From Aphelocoma coerulescens (lineage: Eukaryota; Chordata; Aves; Passeriformes; Corvidae), in NCBI RefSeq assembly GCF_041296385.1, contig NC_091022.1:18929967-18993966 (forward strand): a stretch of DNA of 64,000 nucleotides, given 5' to 3'. Both the position numbers and the translations under genes were made by a program. How positions within the stretch are numbered: the stretch's first letter is position 1; every line of letters begins with the position of its first letter. Under the pieces are notes generated by a model. The model was not told where the DNA came from and did not search any database. It saw only the letters and a list, made by a program, of their open reading frames with translations. Below are positions 12,901-26,600 of this stretch, piece after piece.

Positions 12901-14796
12901 TCTTGTTTCTGGACTAGGAAATACTGTGGTCTGATGGATAAGAGCATAAAGCTGGGACACAAAACAGAAACTTTTGCTTGGCTGATAACTGATGAGCAGT
13001 GTGTTACCAGACAAGGCATTGTAGCTCCTTAGGCAGCATGGACCCCATGATATCCAAGCACTGTATTTGACTAAGGAGCTATAAATGTTATCTGTATGAG
13101 AAGAGAGAATGTCCAAAAGTCCTACAACACTCGTATGTGCCTTCTCAACACCACTGCTTAAAGACAGGTGCAACAAACCATAGCAAACTATGACTGTTAG
13201 AGCATAGCAGTTTATGAGGTCTCAAATATTATGAAAAATGTAAGGGCCAATTAAAGGTGGAAAAGATAAGACAACTATATAAGCTGAATGATATCCATTC
13301 AATCCCATATTACTGCAGAGTAACAAAAATGTAGCTCTTTTAATTTACTTTTCTCTACAAATAGTATCTTCTGGAGTTGCTTGGAAATTTGGTTTTTTTG
13401 AGGCCTTAATGCCTTTTGTGAATTGTTCTTGGCTGTACTTCTATTCTGGAGTTCAGTATATCTAACATGAAACTCATGCCTTCTGCTTTTCTGTTCAGGA
13501 TCATGTTTGCTCCCTTCCCAAAGTGCCTTTCCGAGGGGCTCCTTGCAGTGATGCTGCAGGGAGCCAGGTCCCCTATGCAACCATCATGAAGCAGGTGAAC
13601 AGTTCTCTCTCAGGGGTGCTGTGGGATGAGCTACAGAAGGCTCCATTTTATGAGTACAAGGTAAGAGTCTTTTTCCAAGACACCTGGTGCGGAGTAAGCA
13701 TTTATGAACCATAGATCTTTGGCTATAAAGTTATCAGGATTAGATTCTTCCTTTTGTGTTTTCTACTTTTCTTTCTTTTTTTTTTTTTTTTTTGTAAAGG
13801 ATTGCTGGAATTCTTTGTCTTGAATTCCTAGTCTGAGAGAGGGGTGCAGTGCCTGAAGGCTACAGGAGTAATAAAGATCTTTATCACTTTGCAGTCTTCT
13901 TGAGATACTGTATCATGTCAAAACAAACATTTTGGCACAAAAACATCCTATAGCTCTGTCCTTCACTTTTATAGTTATTTTCATGAGTTGATCAATAATT
14001 TGAACTAAAAAAGATTCTGAGATGCTCTTAAGATTTTCTAGCTCAGTGCCTTGCATGCATTTTCTCTTCTGCATTTTTTTTCTACATGGACACAGTGGAA
14101 GAGTCCATAAATGACTGTGCTGACAAGAACACCACAGTGTATCTATTTTGTCTTGTTTCTTTAGACAATATTTAAGTTTCACATGTAGATGATTAAAAGA
14201 TGTTGTAAGCAATGACAAGGTAAAAGCAGCATAACCTTGATAAAATTTTATAACCTCCTCTAAAACTGTTTATTGCTTTAAAAACCCCACAACCTCTAAC
14301 TAAATTCACCTGTTGGCTTAGATACTGTATCTGAAATTTTATCTATATTTTAAAAGATACAAATTAGCTAAGTCTTTTCATATAACTTCAGTTAAATTGT
14401 GTCACTGTTTTATAAGTTACATTCTACAATTAAAAAATATCCAAGTATTTGGCTTAGAATTTTTAATTTTCCTGTGTGACAAAGAATTGATAAATCAGGC
14501 AAATATTATGTAAATCTACCTAGCTTGTATATCTCAGTTTTTAGTTGTACTTTTAACTGTGTTCAACAGAAAATTGGTTTACTGACACCAGTGTTTAAAT
14601 GTTTTTCTAGGATTCTCTTGGTCAATTCCACCAAGTATGGTTTGATGACCCTCGCAGCATTTCTCTAAAGGCAGCATATGTGAAGAATCGAGGTTTAAGG
14701 GGCATTGGAATGTGGAATGGAAATAGTCTTGACTATTCCAGGGAAGCTGTAGCAGAACAACAAACTCAAGCAATGTGGCAAGCTCTGACACCATAG
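9609..14796 (+). CDS. CTBS: Di-N-acetylchitobiase (lysosomal GH18 glycosidase), complete
   Basis: Lysosomal hydrolase that removes the reducing-end GlcNAc from the chitobiose core of asparagine-linked glycans after the aspartylglucosamine bond is cut. Seven exons: 9609-9734, 10063-10201, 11158-11366, 11992-12163, 12729-12826, 13499-13660, 14611-14796 (TAG at 14794). All GT/AG, phases consistent; 363 aa versus about 385 in human. Residues 1-23 form a signal peptide (WLLPIGLLQLLGPAGA), followed by a CPC-containing N terminus. The GH18 active-site motif DGINIDIEQE is at residues 119-128, with Glu126 the expected proton donor. Conserved blocks FLFVMSYDEQSQIW, MGVPWYGYDY and VPFRGAPCSDAAG follow. 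The start was chosen because the ATG has a good Kozak context (GCGACCATGG) and heads the signal peptide. It lies directly downstream of vitellogenin on the same strand and tail-to-tail with SPATA1. Intron 2 holds an exon-like ORF described separately. Introns are otherwise AT-rich with nothing recognisable. Confidence 0.97.
10261..10420. repeat. Diverged 90-bp tandem duplication in CTBS intron 2
   Basis: Two imperfect copies, starting at 10261 and 10351 (period 90 bp), share the blocks ATTTTGCAT and TATGCAG-G-GTATT in the same order and spacing. They sit immediately before the exon-like ORF at 10474. Divergence suggests an old duplication. Confidence 0.6.
10474..10577 (+). other. Exon-like ORF in CTBS intron 2 (possible poison exon), function unknown
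   Basis: A 104-nt segment bounded by an acceptor (CTCTAACAG) and a good donor (GTAAGG), open throughout, in the phase left by CTBS exon 2. It would add a Gly-Asn-Ile-Ile-Ala-Met lead and a lysine-rich then tyrosine-rich peptide (EEEGGKKKPVEDSYLGLYSG and on to VEYPKDK). The same frame stays open from about 10450 to 10640. 104 nt is not a multiple of three, so splicing it to exon 3 shifts the frame and reaches a TAG at 11260-11262. No counterpart in mammalian CTBS is known to me and I do not recognise the peptide. It may be chance. Confidence 0.3.
13776..13793. repeat. Poly(T) run in CTBS intron 6
   Basis: Run of T residues following a CT-rich stretch. Simple sequence, or the tail of an old minus-strand retroposed fragment. 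No flanking element is recognisable. Confidence 0.7.
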
Positions 14797-15378
14797 GAAC
14801 TATGCAAACCCTTGATTTAGAATTATGAAAATTGGTCATTTTTTATTTTGTCTGACACTTTCACAGATTTTGAATTTATATAAATATACTGTGATTACAA
14901 AAACTTTAAAAACTAGGCAAATTAATCTTGTTATTTTATATGCAAAGCTGTGTTTTCATTATTCAGAAAATTCCAGTGTTGCTTTATCAGTAGGGTTTTT
15001 TTAAGACTGCTTGTCTTTTCACAGTTTCTGAAAGTTTTATAATGCTTGAACCCAGCATGTATCTGGTAACAAGACCAATTGATGGATTTACAGGGGTGGT
15101 CTCATAATGATGCTTTGCTAAAGCTGCCAGATGTAGCAAATATTTATTCCTGTGTTACATGGTGCAGTCCCAGCCTTCTGACTTCCCAACCCAACCAATA
15201 CTTTAGCTAAGTCACTTTAGAATCAGATTAAATCAGAATACTGGGTAAACAGATTGTTGATTACATGCAGCTTGGTTACTCTTCTAGATTAAAAGATTTT
15301 TTGGACTGAAAAAATTACATAACATGAAGTAGTTGCTGCTAAGATTTACATCAAATTTGTTGTTAGAAAGGAATATTT

Positions 15379-15755
15379 AATAAACTCCATTTTCACTGTG
15401 CTTATGTATCACATAATTCCATAGTTTCAAAAGCCAATAACCTCTGGCCTTAGCTTGAAGAGGAAGCATTAATATGGAGAGGGCTTGGATGATGTTTCCT
15501 TCCATTTCAAACTACTTTCTGAAAACTAGAAGCTTAGTGAACTACATATCTATTTTTCCACACACCCTAAGATTCATTCAGTAGCCTGCTTTTTGTTTTT
15601 ATGGGGTGTTGCCTTTGGGATAATAGGAGATTATGTTTTCTTTCTAGTTCATATTTTCATAAAATCATTTGCCTAAAGAAATTTTTTAACTTTTTAAAAT
15701 ATCCACAGTGATGTAAAGATTGGATGGTGTTTACAGGATATTTTTCTTAAATAAA
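15379..15755 (+). terminator. Candidate CTBS poly(A) signals
   Basis: AATAAA occurs at 15379-15384 and again at 15750-15755, 583 and 954 nt after the CTBS stop. The second is followed by a GT/CT-rich stretch (CTGTCTGTGCTTTACTTGT), the usual downstream element. Two 3'UTR lengths are plausible. Confidence 0.5.
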
Positions 15756-16239
15756 ATGCTGCTCTTGGTAAGGCTTGTAAACAATGGCTCCTGTCTGTGC
15801 TTTACTTGTTCTACAGCTTACAGCCCACACTCCTTGTCTGCTTCCCAGAACTCTTTCACAACCAAATTAAAGTGCAACTGGGCCCTGCTTAAGTGACTCC
15901 ATTAATTTAAAAATGTATTTAATTAGGTAGATGTAGTAATTTGTGGGTTTGGTGGGTTTTTTGGTTTGATTTGGTTGGACGGTTTTTGGGTTTTTTGTTT
16001 AATTGGTTGGGGTTTTTCACTTGCTAAAGAGTTACCATAGTATGGCAGCACTACCATAATGGCTACTGCAGAAAAGACTTGGAGACTTCATCTGAGTTGT
16101 CTGCTTGATACTACAGGTGATGGAAAGCAGAAGGTGAAGCCTACTGCTCTTGCAGAAACTAAAAAAATTCCCTTGACAAATCAGAAGGCTTTTCACTAGA
16201 ACCCTGGTCTGTAAGGATTAAGAGAAAGTTCTAAATTTT

Positions 16240-16290
16240 ATATATAATAGATGTAGATATATATATATATGTATCTACACACATATATGT
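16240..16290. repeat. Short TA/CA dinucleotide-rich microsatellite
   Basis: Interrupted ATATAT and ACACATATAT units between CTBS and SPATA1. Simple repeat. Confidence 0.7.
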
Positions 16291-17641
16291 ACTTCAAAAT
16301 GTGTATTACTACCTATATGCTTAAGTACTGTGAAATGGATATTTGCTGAATATGCTGAAAGAGTCTTCTGGAGTGAGTATGTGACCTGCAAAATCCTAAC
16401 TAGGGTGAGATGACAATAATAAAACTCTCTTTCCTGTAGCAGTCAAGAATCATGAATTGATAACATATTTTAAATTTAGGTTCTGATTTTCCAGTAGCTC
16501 GTAGCCTGCTCTTGTATCTTAAATAAGACACAATTCTGAAATAGAAAATGTGAGCTTCAACCCTGAATTGAGCAAAAGTGGGTGTAGTTTTAATAATTTA
16601 TTTAATCCTTTGGCATTAAAATCTTTGTTAAGTCCTATTTTTTAGAAAATAAATTGGATAATGGGTGGTTCGACTCAAGACATTTCTAAGTTCTTTTGAG
16701 AGCTGCATAATTTTCTTATCCTATAACTTATTTCCCATGAGTGTTTCACTTCCAGTAATAAATACAGCCTTGACAGCCTTTTAGCTGAGATTAATTCCTA
16801 GCATGTTATTCTTCTGCTTAATATAATAACACCTGGTTTGCAAAGAGGCAAATACAAAAATCTAGAAAAAAATTCCTATGAAGAGGTTTCTGATTCCTCT
16901 TTCAGAGAATTGTTAATCTCAGCACATGCATAACCTTGGAATTGAGGAAGACAGAATATGCAAGAGTGTAAATTGGACCAGGATCATCATTATACTGGTC
17001 CACAAGAAAGCCTTCAGGCAAGCTTTCAAACTACAGAAGACAGTTAATGTCCAAGTGGCTTTCCTAATAAGAGAGGGAACAAAACCAGCTAGATATGAAA
17101 TAAAGTGAGATTATCTGAGATTTTGTTTATGCTTCATAGTAATACAGTAATGATACATTGCTAATTTATAGATAGGCATACTTATAATGCCAAAAACATA
17201 TTCCAGTAAATATCTAAAGAAAGGATTACTGTTGCTGTAATTCTAGAGAAACTGTATTTTAATAATTTCTCAAAAATGTAGTGTGTGTGCCTGAAAAGAA
17301 CAGGAGGTTATGGATTTTAGGTTTATTTGCTTAGTAGCTATGTAGTTAATCAAAGAACATCAGCATACCACTAGGATGTTACACAATTAACTAATCTGCA
17401 CTTTAAAAATAACAGCTTAGTTTTAGACACATTACTAGCTTGAACTGTATGTTTAAGGAGCTGACTAATCTTACAGTAAGTGAGATTTAAAAAGAAGTGA
17501 GCTGCATTACCACAACATTTATATAGTTGATGTCTTTTTACAAAATACCTTCAAGAACATACAAACAAATGCTCTGAAATTCTCTTCTATATACACTAGA
17601 GAGCTGCTGTAGACTTTACAGATGTTAGTCACGTCATCTTC

Positions 17642-20600
17642 TTAAATTCCTGATTTTCTGGACTGGAGAATTAAAGCTGAATGAATCTTCTTCTGTGTCA
17701 GTTCCGCTCTCAGTGCTCGTAAGTCAGATGCTGCCTGCTTTCTCATCTGTGAAAGAACCCATAATTTAAGGGATGGCAATTTAAGGAAGCTTTATTTGGA
17801 GCTGACATGCATATAGGTTTATATAACTAAGACTGATATTTTATACAGGATGGCTGAATACAGGATACATCTTTCATCTTAGACATGTAAAATTTTAAAT
17901 TAGATAGCATAGTTCTAGCACTTCTTTGTTCTGTACTTTGCCTTGATGTTTTTGAGACAACTGCAAAGTTAATTGTTCTTTCCACTCGTTGCTAGACAAT
18001 GGAGAAGTCATAATGAATACACTCACCCTGGAGTACCCAGTAAACAGGGGTATGGGCAATCTCTGTGATGTAGAACACTCCTATTTCAGAGCTGGAAAGC
18101 TATCCAGTGTGAAGGCCTATACTACATCTTCCTTCCAGAAAGTGTCACAGGCAGCACTGATATGGAATAAAGCTGATGGAGAGGTTTGCCATCTGCTTGG
18201 ATAGGGTTTATTTTTTTGGGGGGGGTTGGGTGGTTGGGTTTTTTCCCTTTAAACAATTTTTTTTCTTTTGCCATGGTCTATTTATTACTGATCAATGCCT
18301 CACCACACCAGGTATATTTCTTCAATTACCTTTTGAATGAAATGGGAATTTTATGAACAAGATTATGAATGTTAGATGATATAGTACATTGAGTATCTAA
18401 GTTGTTTGGATGCCTTACATTCCAAATCATCTGATATCTGGTGTTCTGGGGTAATTTGGCTCGAGTGATGAAGTTACAACACCTAACACCTTAAAACTAA
18501 CAGTGTAAAACAAGAACTGTTTAGCAAATATTTACTATATTTTATATTATTTAAAATAATATTTATTTATTTAAAATATATAAAATATAATATTATATAT
18601 TAAAGTATAACATAATACATATTTAAATATTTATTATATTTCAGCAAATGTAATCCAGTAATTGGTAAGTTCTAATTTTTTTTTAACATATTGTCACATT
18701 TTGACTGTTCTAATTAAAAGGCAAAGTACCTTAATTTCTATTATGAGTTTCATTTTTGTATCATCTAGCTTCTTCCTCAGCTGATCGAGTTCATGCTGCA
18801 CTGTAGCAATCTGGATGATTGTGTAATTCTGTGTGAAACAACAACAAAACTTGAAGTGCAGCATTAGTGCATCTCTTCCCTCATTGGGTGCTACTTCACT
18901 ACTCAGAAGCAATCCTCTAACCTGTTTCCAACTCCCCTGCTTTCCCACCTGCCTGATGCCTGCCTGGCCAGCACATTGCTCATGAGGGGTGGGGAGCACC
19001 CTTGTGCTCAGCCTAACAGCTCATTAAATCCTGGCTACCTTCTCTGGGTGCTGGCCAGTGCAGAACTGCTGTAGGAATGTTACCTTGTGCATATCCCTTC
19101 ATATAAGGCCTCTTTGTGCCCAGTTAGGGAGACCTAAAAAACCCCACCCCTGATATGCCCCTCACAAGGAACAATAACGTGTCTGAACATAGCCAGTAAT
19201 GCAATGTCAACCCTATTCATATTTTTATTTTGTAGATATTTCAAGATAGCTCAAATAATACACATTTGTATATAATGTACACTCTTAGATTGTACATACA
19301 TGCACCTTTCAGATGCAAGAAGGGGACATTTATTCTTCCTAGACTAGCTTCAGTTTTGCCAACAGACTTGCTTCCATTAATGCATTTAGAAAATTAGCAG
19401 ACAACTGTTGGAAAGGGTGTTTCCCCTTTTTCTTTTATTTTTTCTTTTTTAATCCCTCTCTGAACTTCCTATGAAATGCACAGTTGCACAGTAGTTGAAG
19501 TACAACGACTTCAAAAGCTACAGATACATTTCTTGTCCTCCAAACATTCATTACTTCCGTGTATGATATTTGGGATGATGGGAACAAAGTAGAGCTGAAC
19601 TATTCATTAACTATACTGAACAGAAGGTGATATTGTTACAAAAAGGTACCAACAGAAAGCAGAAAGAAACAAGTGCTCAGACTCAAGCACGTCTGCAGTC
19701 TTTTTGAGACAAATGGGCTGAAGAAATTCTGTCCCTCAAATCACTGAGCTAAAGCTAGTTTACAAGTCATAGGTTGGTGATAAATTTGCTTCTTTACTTT
19801 ATATTTTATACAAAAACCCCTCAGACTGTGTAAAAATAGATAATAAATAATACAAGCAAGTACCTTGGAGTTTGTTGTATTGTGTGGTCGTTGTCGGCTA
19901 GCTCTGGCTTCCAACTGCAAGAGCAATTTCTGGTGGTAAAGCTCTAAATCTTGTCGCAGTTTATTTAAAGTGTCCTCCAGTGAAACTGTAGCTTTCTTAG
20001 TTTCAAAGTACTTCTTTTTCCATTCCTCACGAACTGCACAGGAAAACAGTAATAAATAGTGTGTTAACTCTTGTTCATCTTACCATAAGGTCTGCTGAAG
20101 ACAGTCACGACCAGCTCACCTCACAAGCTTCAGCTGGCCAATGTACACATTGAAACATGGCAGTAGGTTTCTTTAAAATAAACATTTAGTGAAAAAATCT
20201 TCATCAAAATTACATTCACCGTAAATGCAACTGAATTTTCACACAAACATCTGCAACAAAAGGCTCTATCTGTCCAGTGAGATAAAACACAGGGTTCAAA
20301 CCCCACGTTTTATTCAGCCTGGCTGTTCTGCAGGTTCTGCTGCATGTTTAAGTACTCCTGGCTGGTGAAGACTGGTATGCCCAGCAAAGTCTGAATTCCA
20401 TAGCTCTACTGTAGCAGAAAATGTAGCATTGGAGATTTAGGCAAAATTTATGCTTTTCATGGCCAGAGATTTTGAACAGCTTCATTTTATACTGACATCC
20501 CAAATTATGGGAAACAGTTTACACTTCACTATGATTCCTCCCATGTTGTTAATGTGCTGTCAAGAGCTGGCACATAAGTACCCCTGTATGCATTGTGGCA

Positions 20601-23600
20601 ATCTATGGCCACTGCATACCTGCAGTGTCTTAAATGAATCCCTTCTTTCGAGGCATATTTTATGGAACCAGGATGACTGAAACTTACCCAAAAGAACTTG
20701 GCTGTTGGAGGACTCTACACCATGTAACTGAGAGTGCCTGCCAGCATGGCAGCCTTAGGAGGATATCAAATACAGACTGGATGGCTGTTCCTGCAGAAAA
20801 TGCTCTTTCCTTAGTACCTTGTAAAGAAACATGCTTGCTACGTGCCCTTGCTTATGAAACTCTACAGGTCTGAGAAAAAAAAATTCAGAGGTACAGACAC
20901 TTCTTAAAGAACCTGCAGAAGCTGTTTGAATCCTTGTGAAACATTCTTTATTTTACCTAACTGGATAACATAATTTAAGACAATGCAGGAGCCATTTAGG
21001 GCTTATCTCTAGCTTGCATTGCAGCTCCATGCTACTACAGAGTTCTTCAAGTACCCAAGTTTGGGGTTTTTTAAATACAGCTTCCCCATGCTGTGGAGTG
21101 CAGTGCAGCCATGTTCTTAGAGAATAACTGAAAGAATTGGCTTGATGTATCTTTTCAATGATCTACAAGTAATATTTAAGATTCCTAATGACTTAGCGAT
21201 TTTTAAGCAAAAAGAGAAAGATCTCAAAACATCAAAATGATTAAATCTCATCTCTGTATAACCAGGATGTGAATTAGGGAAGATAGCTTTAATATAAACT
21301 TGAAAATAATTTAACAAAGAAAATTTGTGTGAGATTTTAATGAGATTTCACCTTGTTAAAAACCAAGCTTTGTCAAGCTTGTCACAACAGGCTTGTAACT
21401 TCCATGTCGTAAGCTGAATACCATGAGAATGGGAAGAACAAAAATTATTATGCTGCAATTTACCTGAAGCTCTATCAACACAGTACAAGCCTCTGTAAGC
21501 ACCAGCTAAAGGCAGGATTAGAATATGTCAGCTGCCCTGGGCCTCAGAGAGAAGCAGTCTGCAGTAGCTCTCTGAACACTGCACGTATATGAGACACAAC
21601 TTGAATAGTTTATGAAAGCCAGAATAATCTTAACTTTATAAATTATACCACCAAAAAAAAAGTGGAAGGAAACACTGCAACCTTGAATTTTTCTAGCATG
21701 CTATTACACAAAATGAGTCTTCTTGGAGCTATTGTTTAGCAAACTGCTCTCTCTGTAATTAAGCTCACTGACAAGGAGACAAATATTTTCCCATTGGTTT
21801 CAGTGTAATTTCTCAATCACTCCAAATTCCAAAATAAATTAAAAGTGTACCATGGTATCTCCTCAGCTTATTTTGTTCCAGCAGCCCTTTAGCTTTTTTG
21901 ATCAGCTCTTCTCTAGATTTTTCCATGTGCCTTCTGTCTTTCTTCATTTGTTGCAATTGTTCTGCCATCCTGTTTTCTAAAGATATTACAATTCTATTTT
22001 GCAAGCATCTGAATACTCTAAGTACAAAAGATCAGTCAAGATTTTTGTAATGCACTCATCACAAATTATGCCAAAAGCTCTGTCAGAACAAGCAGTAGAA
22101 ACAACTTCATTTTAATCGAGTTTCATTTAAATCTAACTTTTCAAAATGGCTGGTGCTTTAGAAAAAGGGAGAAATCTAGCACACATCCAGGCATTCACAC
22201 ACATACACACAGACAAACATCCTTCTATATGTTTAGACAATGTATCACTAAAACTATGTAATCAAGAAATATATTCACTCCATACATTGCAAACTCTTGC
22301 CGATGTCCAGCTGGCAGGACAATATCTCAGACTTTCACTAGTCTGCAACAAGAGGCCAAACACAACTTCTCACTATCCTCCTCCTCAGCAACACTACTTG
22401 TGGTTTTCTTTGCTACATTCTCACTTAAGCCTGCAGTATTTCATCTGATCTCCCTCCTTTTCTCCTTCAATCCACAACTCCACAAGCTGGGTTTTCTAGT
22501 GCTGGGAACCTGCCAAGTTCAAGGACAGCCCACGCAATCATAAATACCTGGAATTTTCTAACCATAAATTAAAATTCATAACAATACTGACAATGAATGT
22601 ATGTACAAATTCTTTCATAAAGTAGGTGTTTACATCTTCATTGACTCTTCAGTCTTGATTAAATGTTAACTTCCTTGCAATTTCTTGGAATCATGTACTC
22701 ACTTGCTGCCTGAATTACAGGAACTTGAACTGGATTTACAGTAAGTGCCAAAAAAGGTGGACTAAGAGGTGAAATATACTCTTTTGGACAAGTAAGATGA
22801 TTTTGCTTGTTTTCATCTGCCTAGAGTCAAAAGACACAACTATAAGTACACAACCATAATCCTGAATATTTACATTAGACATATGCCCTGAAAGTGGCCT
22901 GAGTGAATGGGAGGGCTGAATTTGAATTCTGCAGGTAGGCTTTTTTATTCTGTTACCAGAATGATTACTAAATTACAAACAGCTGGACTTCTGCAAACAA
23001 AATGAGAACACTGAACACTTACATCACAGAGAACATACAGACAAAACCATAGATTATTGCTAACTGTTCTTGTCCATGTCCATAACCCCACAATTTATTG
23101 ACATTCCCATGCAAGACCAGGAACTCAGGGCCTTAAAAGAGCCACCTGATTCATTGATTATGAAATCAAAAACTGCCGATTTCTAAACTAGAATTTGTAA
23201 TTGCAAATTTCAATTGTTTAGAAATATAGTTAATATTCACTAGAAAATCTGCTAAGTAGCAGTGCACGAATTAACTTTTCTCAATTATTCTCAAATCTTT
23301 CCTACTTATAATGAGTCACCTGTCTTACAAAATTAGACTGTTTCTAGGTGGAGGACTATATCTATTGCTCAAGATTACTAGGAGTGTTACCTTGAAAAAC
23401 ATACCTGATTATCCAGTTTTTCACCAAGATCAGCTCTAGTCTTCTTAGTTCTGTTTTGCTGCAAGCTAAGGTAAAATCCAAAAAGCAAGTGAAAATTCAC
23501 TGAATGAAATGTTTTTTCCCTCCTTTAATTTATTTAAAGTCTGTTAAGTAAGTCTGTATTGGTGAATTAATATTATCCATTATTTTAGAAGATTCATTAT

Positions 23601-26600
23601 TTGCTAACCTTTGTTTTTTGTGGACATAATCTGTAGTTTGGTCTTCCATTATTTTAAAAATTTCAGCATCCTGTGTTCTGTTTCTTCTTAATTTGGTTTC
23701 TTTTTGGTGCTCACTATTTTCTATGTTTGTTAGTTCTGTGACAGGATAGTGATGACAAAAATATATAGATTACACTTGCAAAAATCAGGTTGGTTTGACT
23801 GTCAATGACTGGACTTTCCAACCTATATTGGAAATTCAGTGAATCAACACAGCAAGTGGTGTTATCTCTATGATTTGGAAATGTTCCATGAATAACGGAA
23901 GAAAGAAATAAAGAAAAAAAAAGGGTATTTTTGTTATAAGAATTTGTATCTGACTAATTCTTGTGATTAGACATATGTATCAACTATAGAAGAGCACACA
24001 GTGATAATGAAGGACTATACCAGCACACAGTGATAATGAAGGACTTACAAGGTAAAACTACATCTCTTTGAAAGATATGATCATTATTTTAAAAACAGAA
24101 TATTGTTCTGATAGTGCTATTCCAGCTCACACTTTAATTACAGATTTCTTAAAACTTAGCTTTACTTTTCTAGCTTTCTAGAACTCTTGCTTTAGCAAAA
24201 AGACAACAATAAACATTTGTACCCTTTTGATATCTAATGTGATTTTGGGGTCTTTGGTTATCCTGGCCTTGTTCATCACCATGGTTTACATGAGTAAGAG
24301 CAGTTCCTTTGGCTTTGTCATTCCACTTAGGAGCATCACAGTCTTCTTGATCTTGGCTGAGATGATTCTGCTCAGAGCTCTGTAACACCAGGTCACACTT
24401 TCCAGACTCCTGATCTGCAGGATCTGATTGACTTGGTGTGAAGAAAGGTCCATCAGATCCACTTTGATCTGCATAATAATTGATAATATGAAACAGATAT
24501 TATTTTATTGCAAATGTTAACCGTAATATTTATTTTTCCTCTCATTCATCATCCTCCTTCACTACACTGGTTAAGCTTACCTTTTTCTCCAAACTGGTTT
24601 TCTTGAATCCTGTTGTTATTGTCTTGCTTATTGTTTGTGTGCGAAACTGGAACAGGTTCTTTCTCACCCCATTCCACAGGACTGGGCACTTCCAGATTTT
24701 CTACCTGACACCTGCTTTGTACACTTTCTAAAAATGGCTTGCTTTTTTCAGGTTTCTGTTGGGAAAGACTGGATAATCTTGATCCAAGACCAAACCTATT
24801 AGCTTCTTCAATAAAGTGATGTTTTTGTTGAGTCGATGATGGTAATGGATAAACATCTTCAAAATACCCCACTCCAGGTAATAAATACAATTCAGGATAA
24901 AGTGCCTGAAAATACACAGCATATTCATCAGACAGGACAAAAGAGACAAGGTGCAATGTAAAGTTTCTGAAAAGGTACCTTACAACCATTCAATACTTAC
25001 ATAAGGAGGAGCAAATGACTTCAGTTCCAGCTCTGTTTCCTGCTTTGCTTTCACCTCGGAAGATAAAATACGGAAACATAAAAAATACAATACTTCTTTT
25101 ATCCATTATGTTGCATGTGACATATATATTCTACTGACATTTTTACATACTGTATTTTTTCATAACCAGCACTATAATCTCTAGTCACCTTATGGGGAAA
25201 AATAATCTTAGAATACAATTGTATTTTCTGACATAGTTCTGAAACTTTGTCTGTTTTTCAAAATCTTAATCAGACCCACAAGATTACATGCATATACTGA
25301 ATATTTTTTTTTATCCTTTACCCTTTCTCTTATGGTTCAAAGGATCTTATCCAACAGTCACAGGAAAAGAACATTTTCAACTTTCTTTATCAAAAGTTGC
25401 TTCAAGCTGAATCTGGACAGAAATGTTGAGTCTCACCTAATTTTCTCTATTCACATAATACAGAACTGCAAAATATTTAATGTATATGGAAAAAAATCTA
25501 ATATTATCCTCCATCTTCTTGTATTTATCATTTTCCTTCATATTCTTTGTGACATACACTTCCACATTTCAACAGTTGTCCTAAAAACAAAGTCTAAAAT
25601 AGTCGATGTGTATTTGAAAGATGTGTTCCAATGTAAGGAAAAGAAAAGAAATCTGAACTTACATCTAAATCATTGTATTGAATTAAACACGCAGGTTACA
25701 TGCAAAAAAGGAAGAGCTAATGAACATGACTTTGGTTTATGTTTGTCTTTTCATTTAAAAGACCCTTGCTTGCAAATAGAGCACAGCTCTTAGTTCTGCT
25801 TACATTGTTAGAGTTGTGAAACAGAAGACTGAGAGAGAGAACACTCAACAAATATTTAATCATGGAGATGTAATTCAGTGAGGTTACCATGACCCTAAAC
25901 AACAAATAAACCAGTTGGTTTATTGCTTTACACTTTGTTATAAAGTTAAACATCAAGCAACAGTAAACACCTCAAAGCAAAACTGTACCTTTAATTTGTC
26001 TCTAAATCTTCATGTAGATTACCAGTATCTTTAATTCTCTATTAACATAAAACATTTTATTCATTTGCTGACATTATAAAGGAGGCAGGAAAATTTCTCC
26101 ATTTATCTCCAAACTATGTGGGGAAGAAAATACACCATCTTACTTATTATCATCATCCAGTTAAAAAGACCTGAATTCATTGAAAACATAAGCATACTTT
26201 CCAATTTAGATTGTATCACAGTCTTTTAAGTTTCTTTTCACCTAGTTTTTCCACCTAGTTTTAGCATATTACTTAGTATTTATTCTAGTCTTCTGTGAGA
26301 GAATTATCACTATTTTAGTGATAATTCAACTAGAAATGAAATAAAGAATGGCACCAAACTTCCTGCTTGTAGTTAATTTCCAAATCCATGAGAAACAGGT
26401 GAAATGAGACATGGAAAAAGTACTCTATACTTACAAAAATTACTTAAATCTTTGTGTATTACATCAACAAACTGTCAGTTGGACTTATTTTCAAGTTTAT
26501 TTAATCTTAAACTATAATTTGTAAGATATATATATATATATATAGAATCAATGTGAGGAACAGTTATGATTCACCCATGCAGGGGTTTTATTACTTACAT

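Larger units (their letters stand above)
14797..17641. other. CTBS 3'UTR and CTBS-SPATA1 convergent intergenic region
   Basis: After the CTBS stop this is AT-rich non-coding DNA containing the CTBS 3'UTR, a GT-rich simple tract at about 15937-16018, a short TA/CA microsatellite at about 16240-16290, and on the minus strand the SPATA1 3'UTR with a possible AATAAA (complement of 17322-17327). No other gene is seen. Confidence 0.7.

Noticed and set aside
25332..25793. 153-aa plus-strand ORF inside a SPATA1 intron
   Set aside because: AT-rich composition, no domain, antisense to a well-supported gene.
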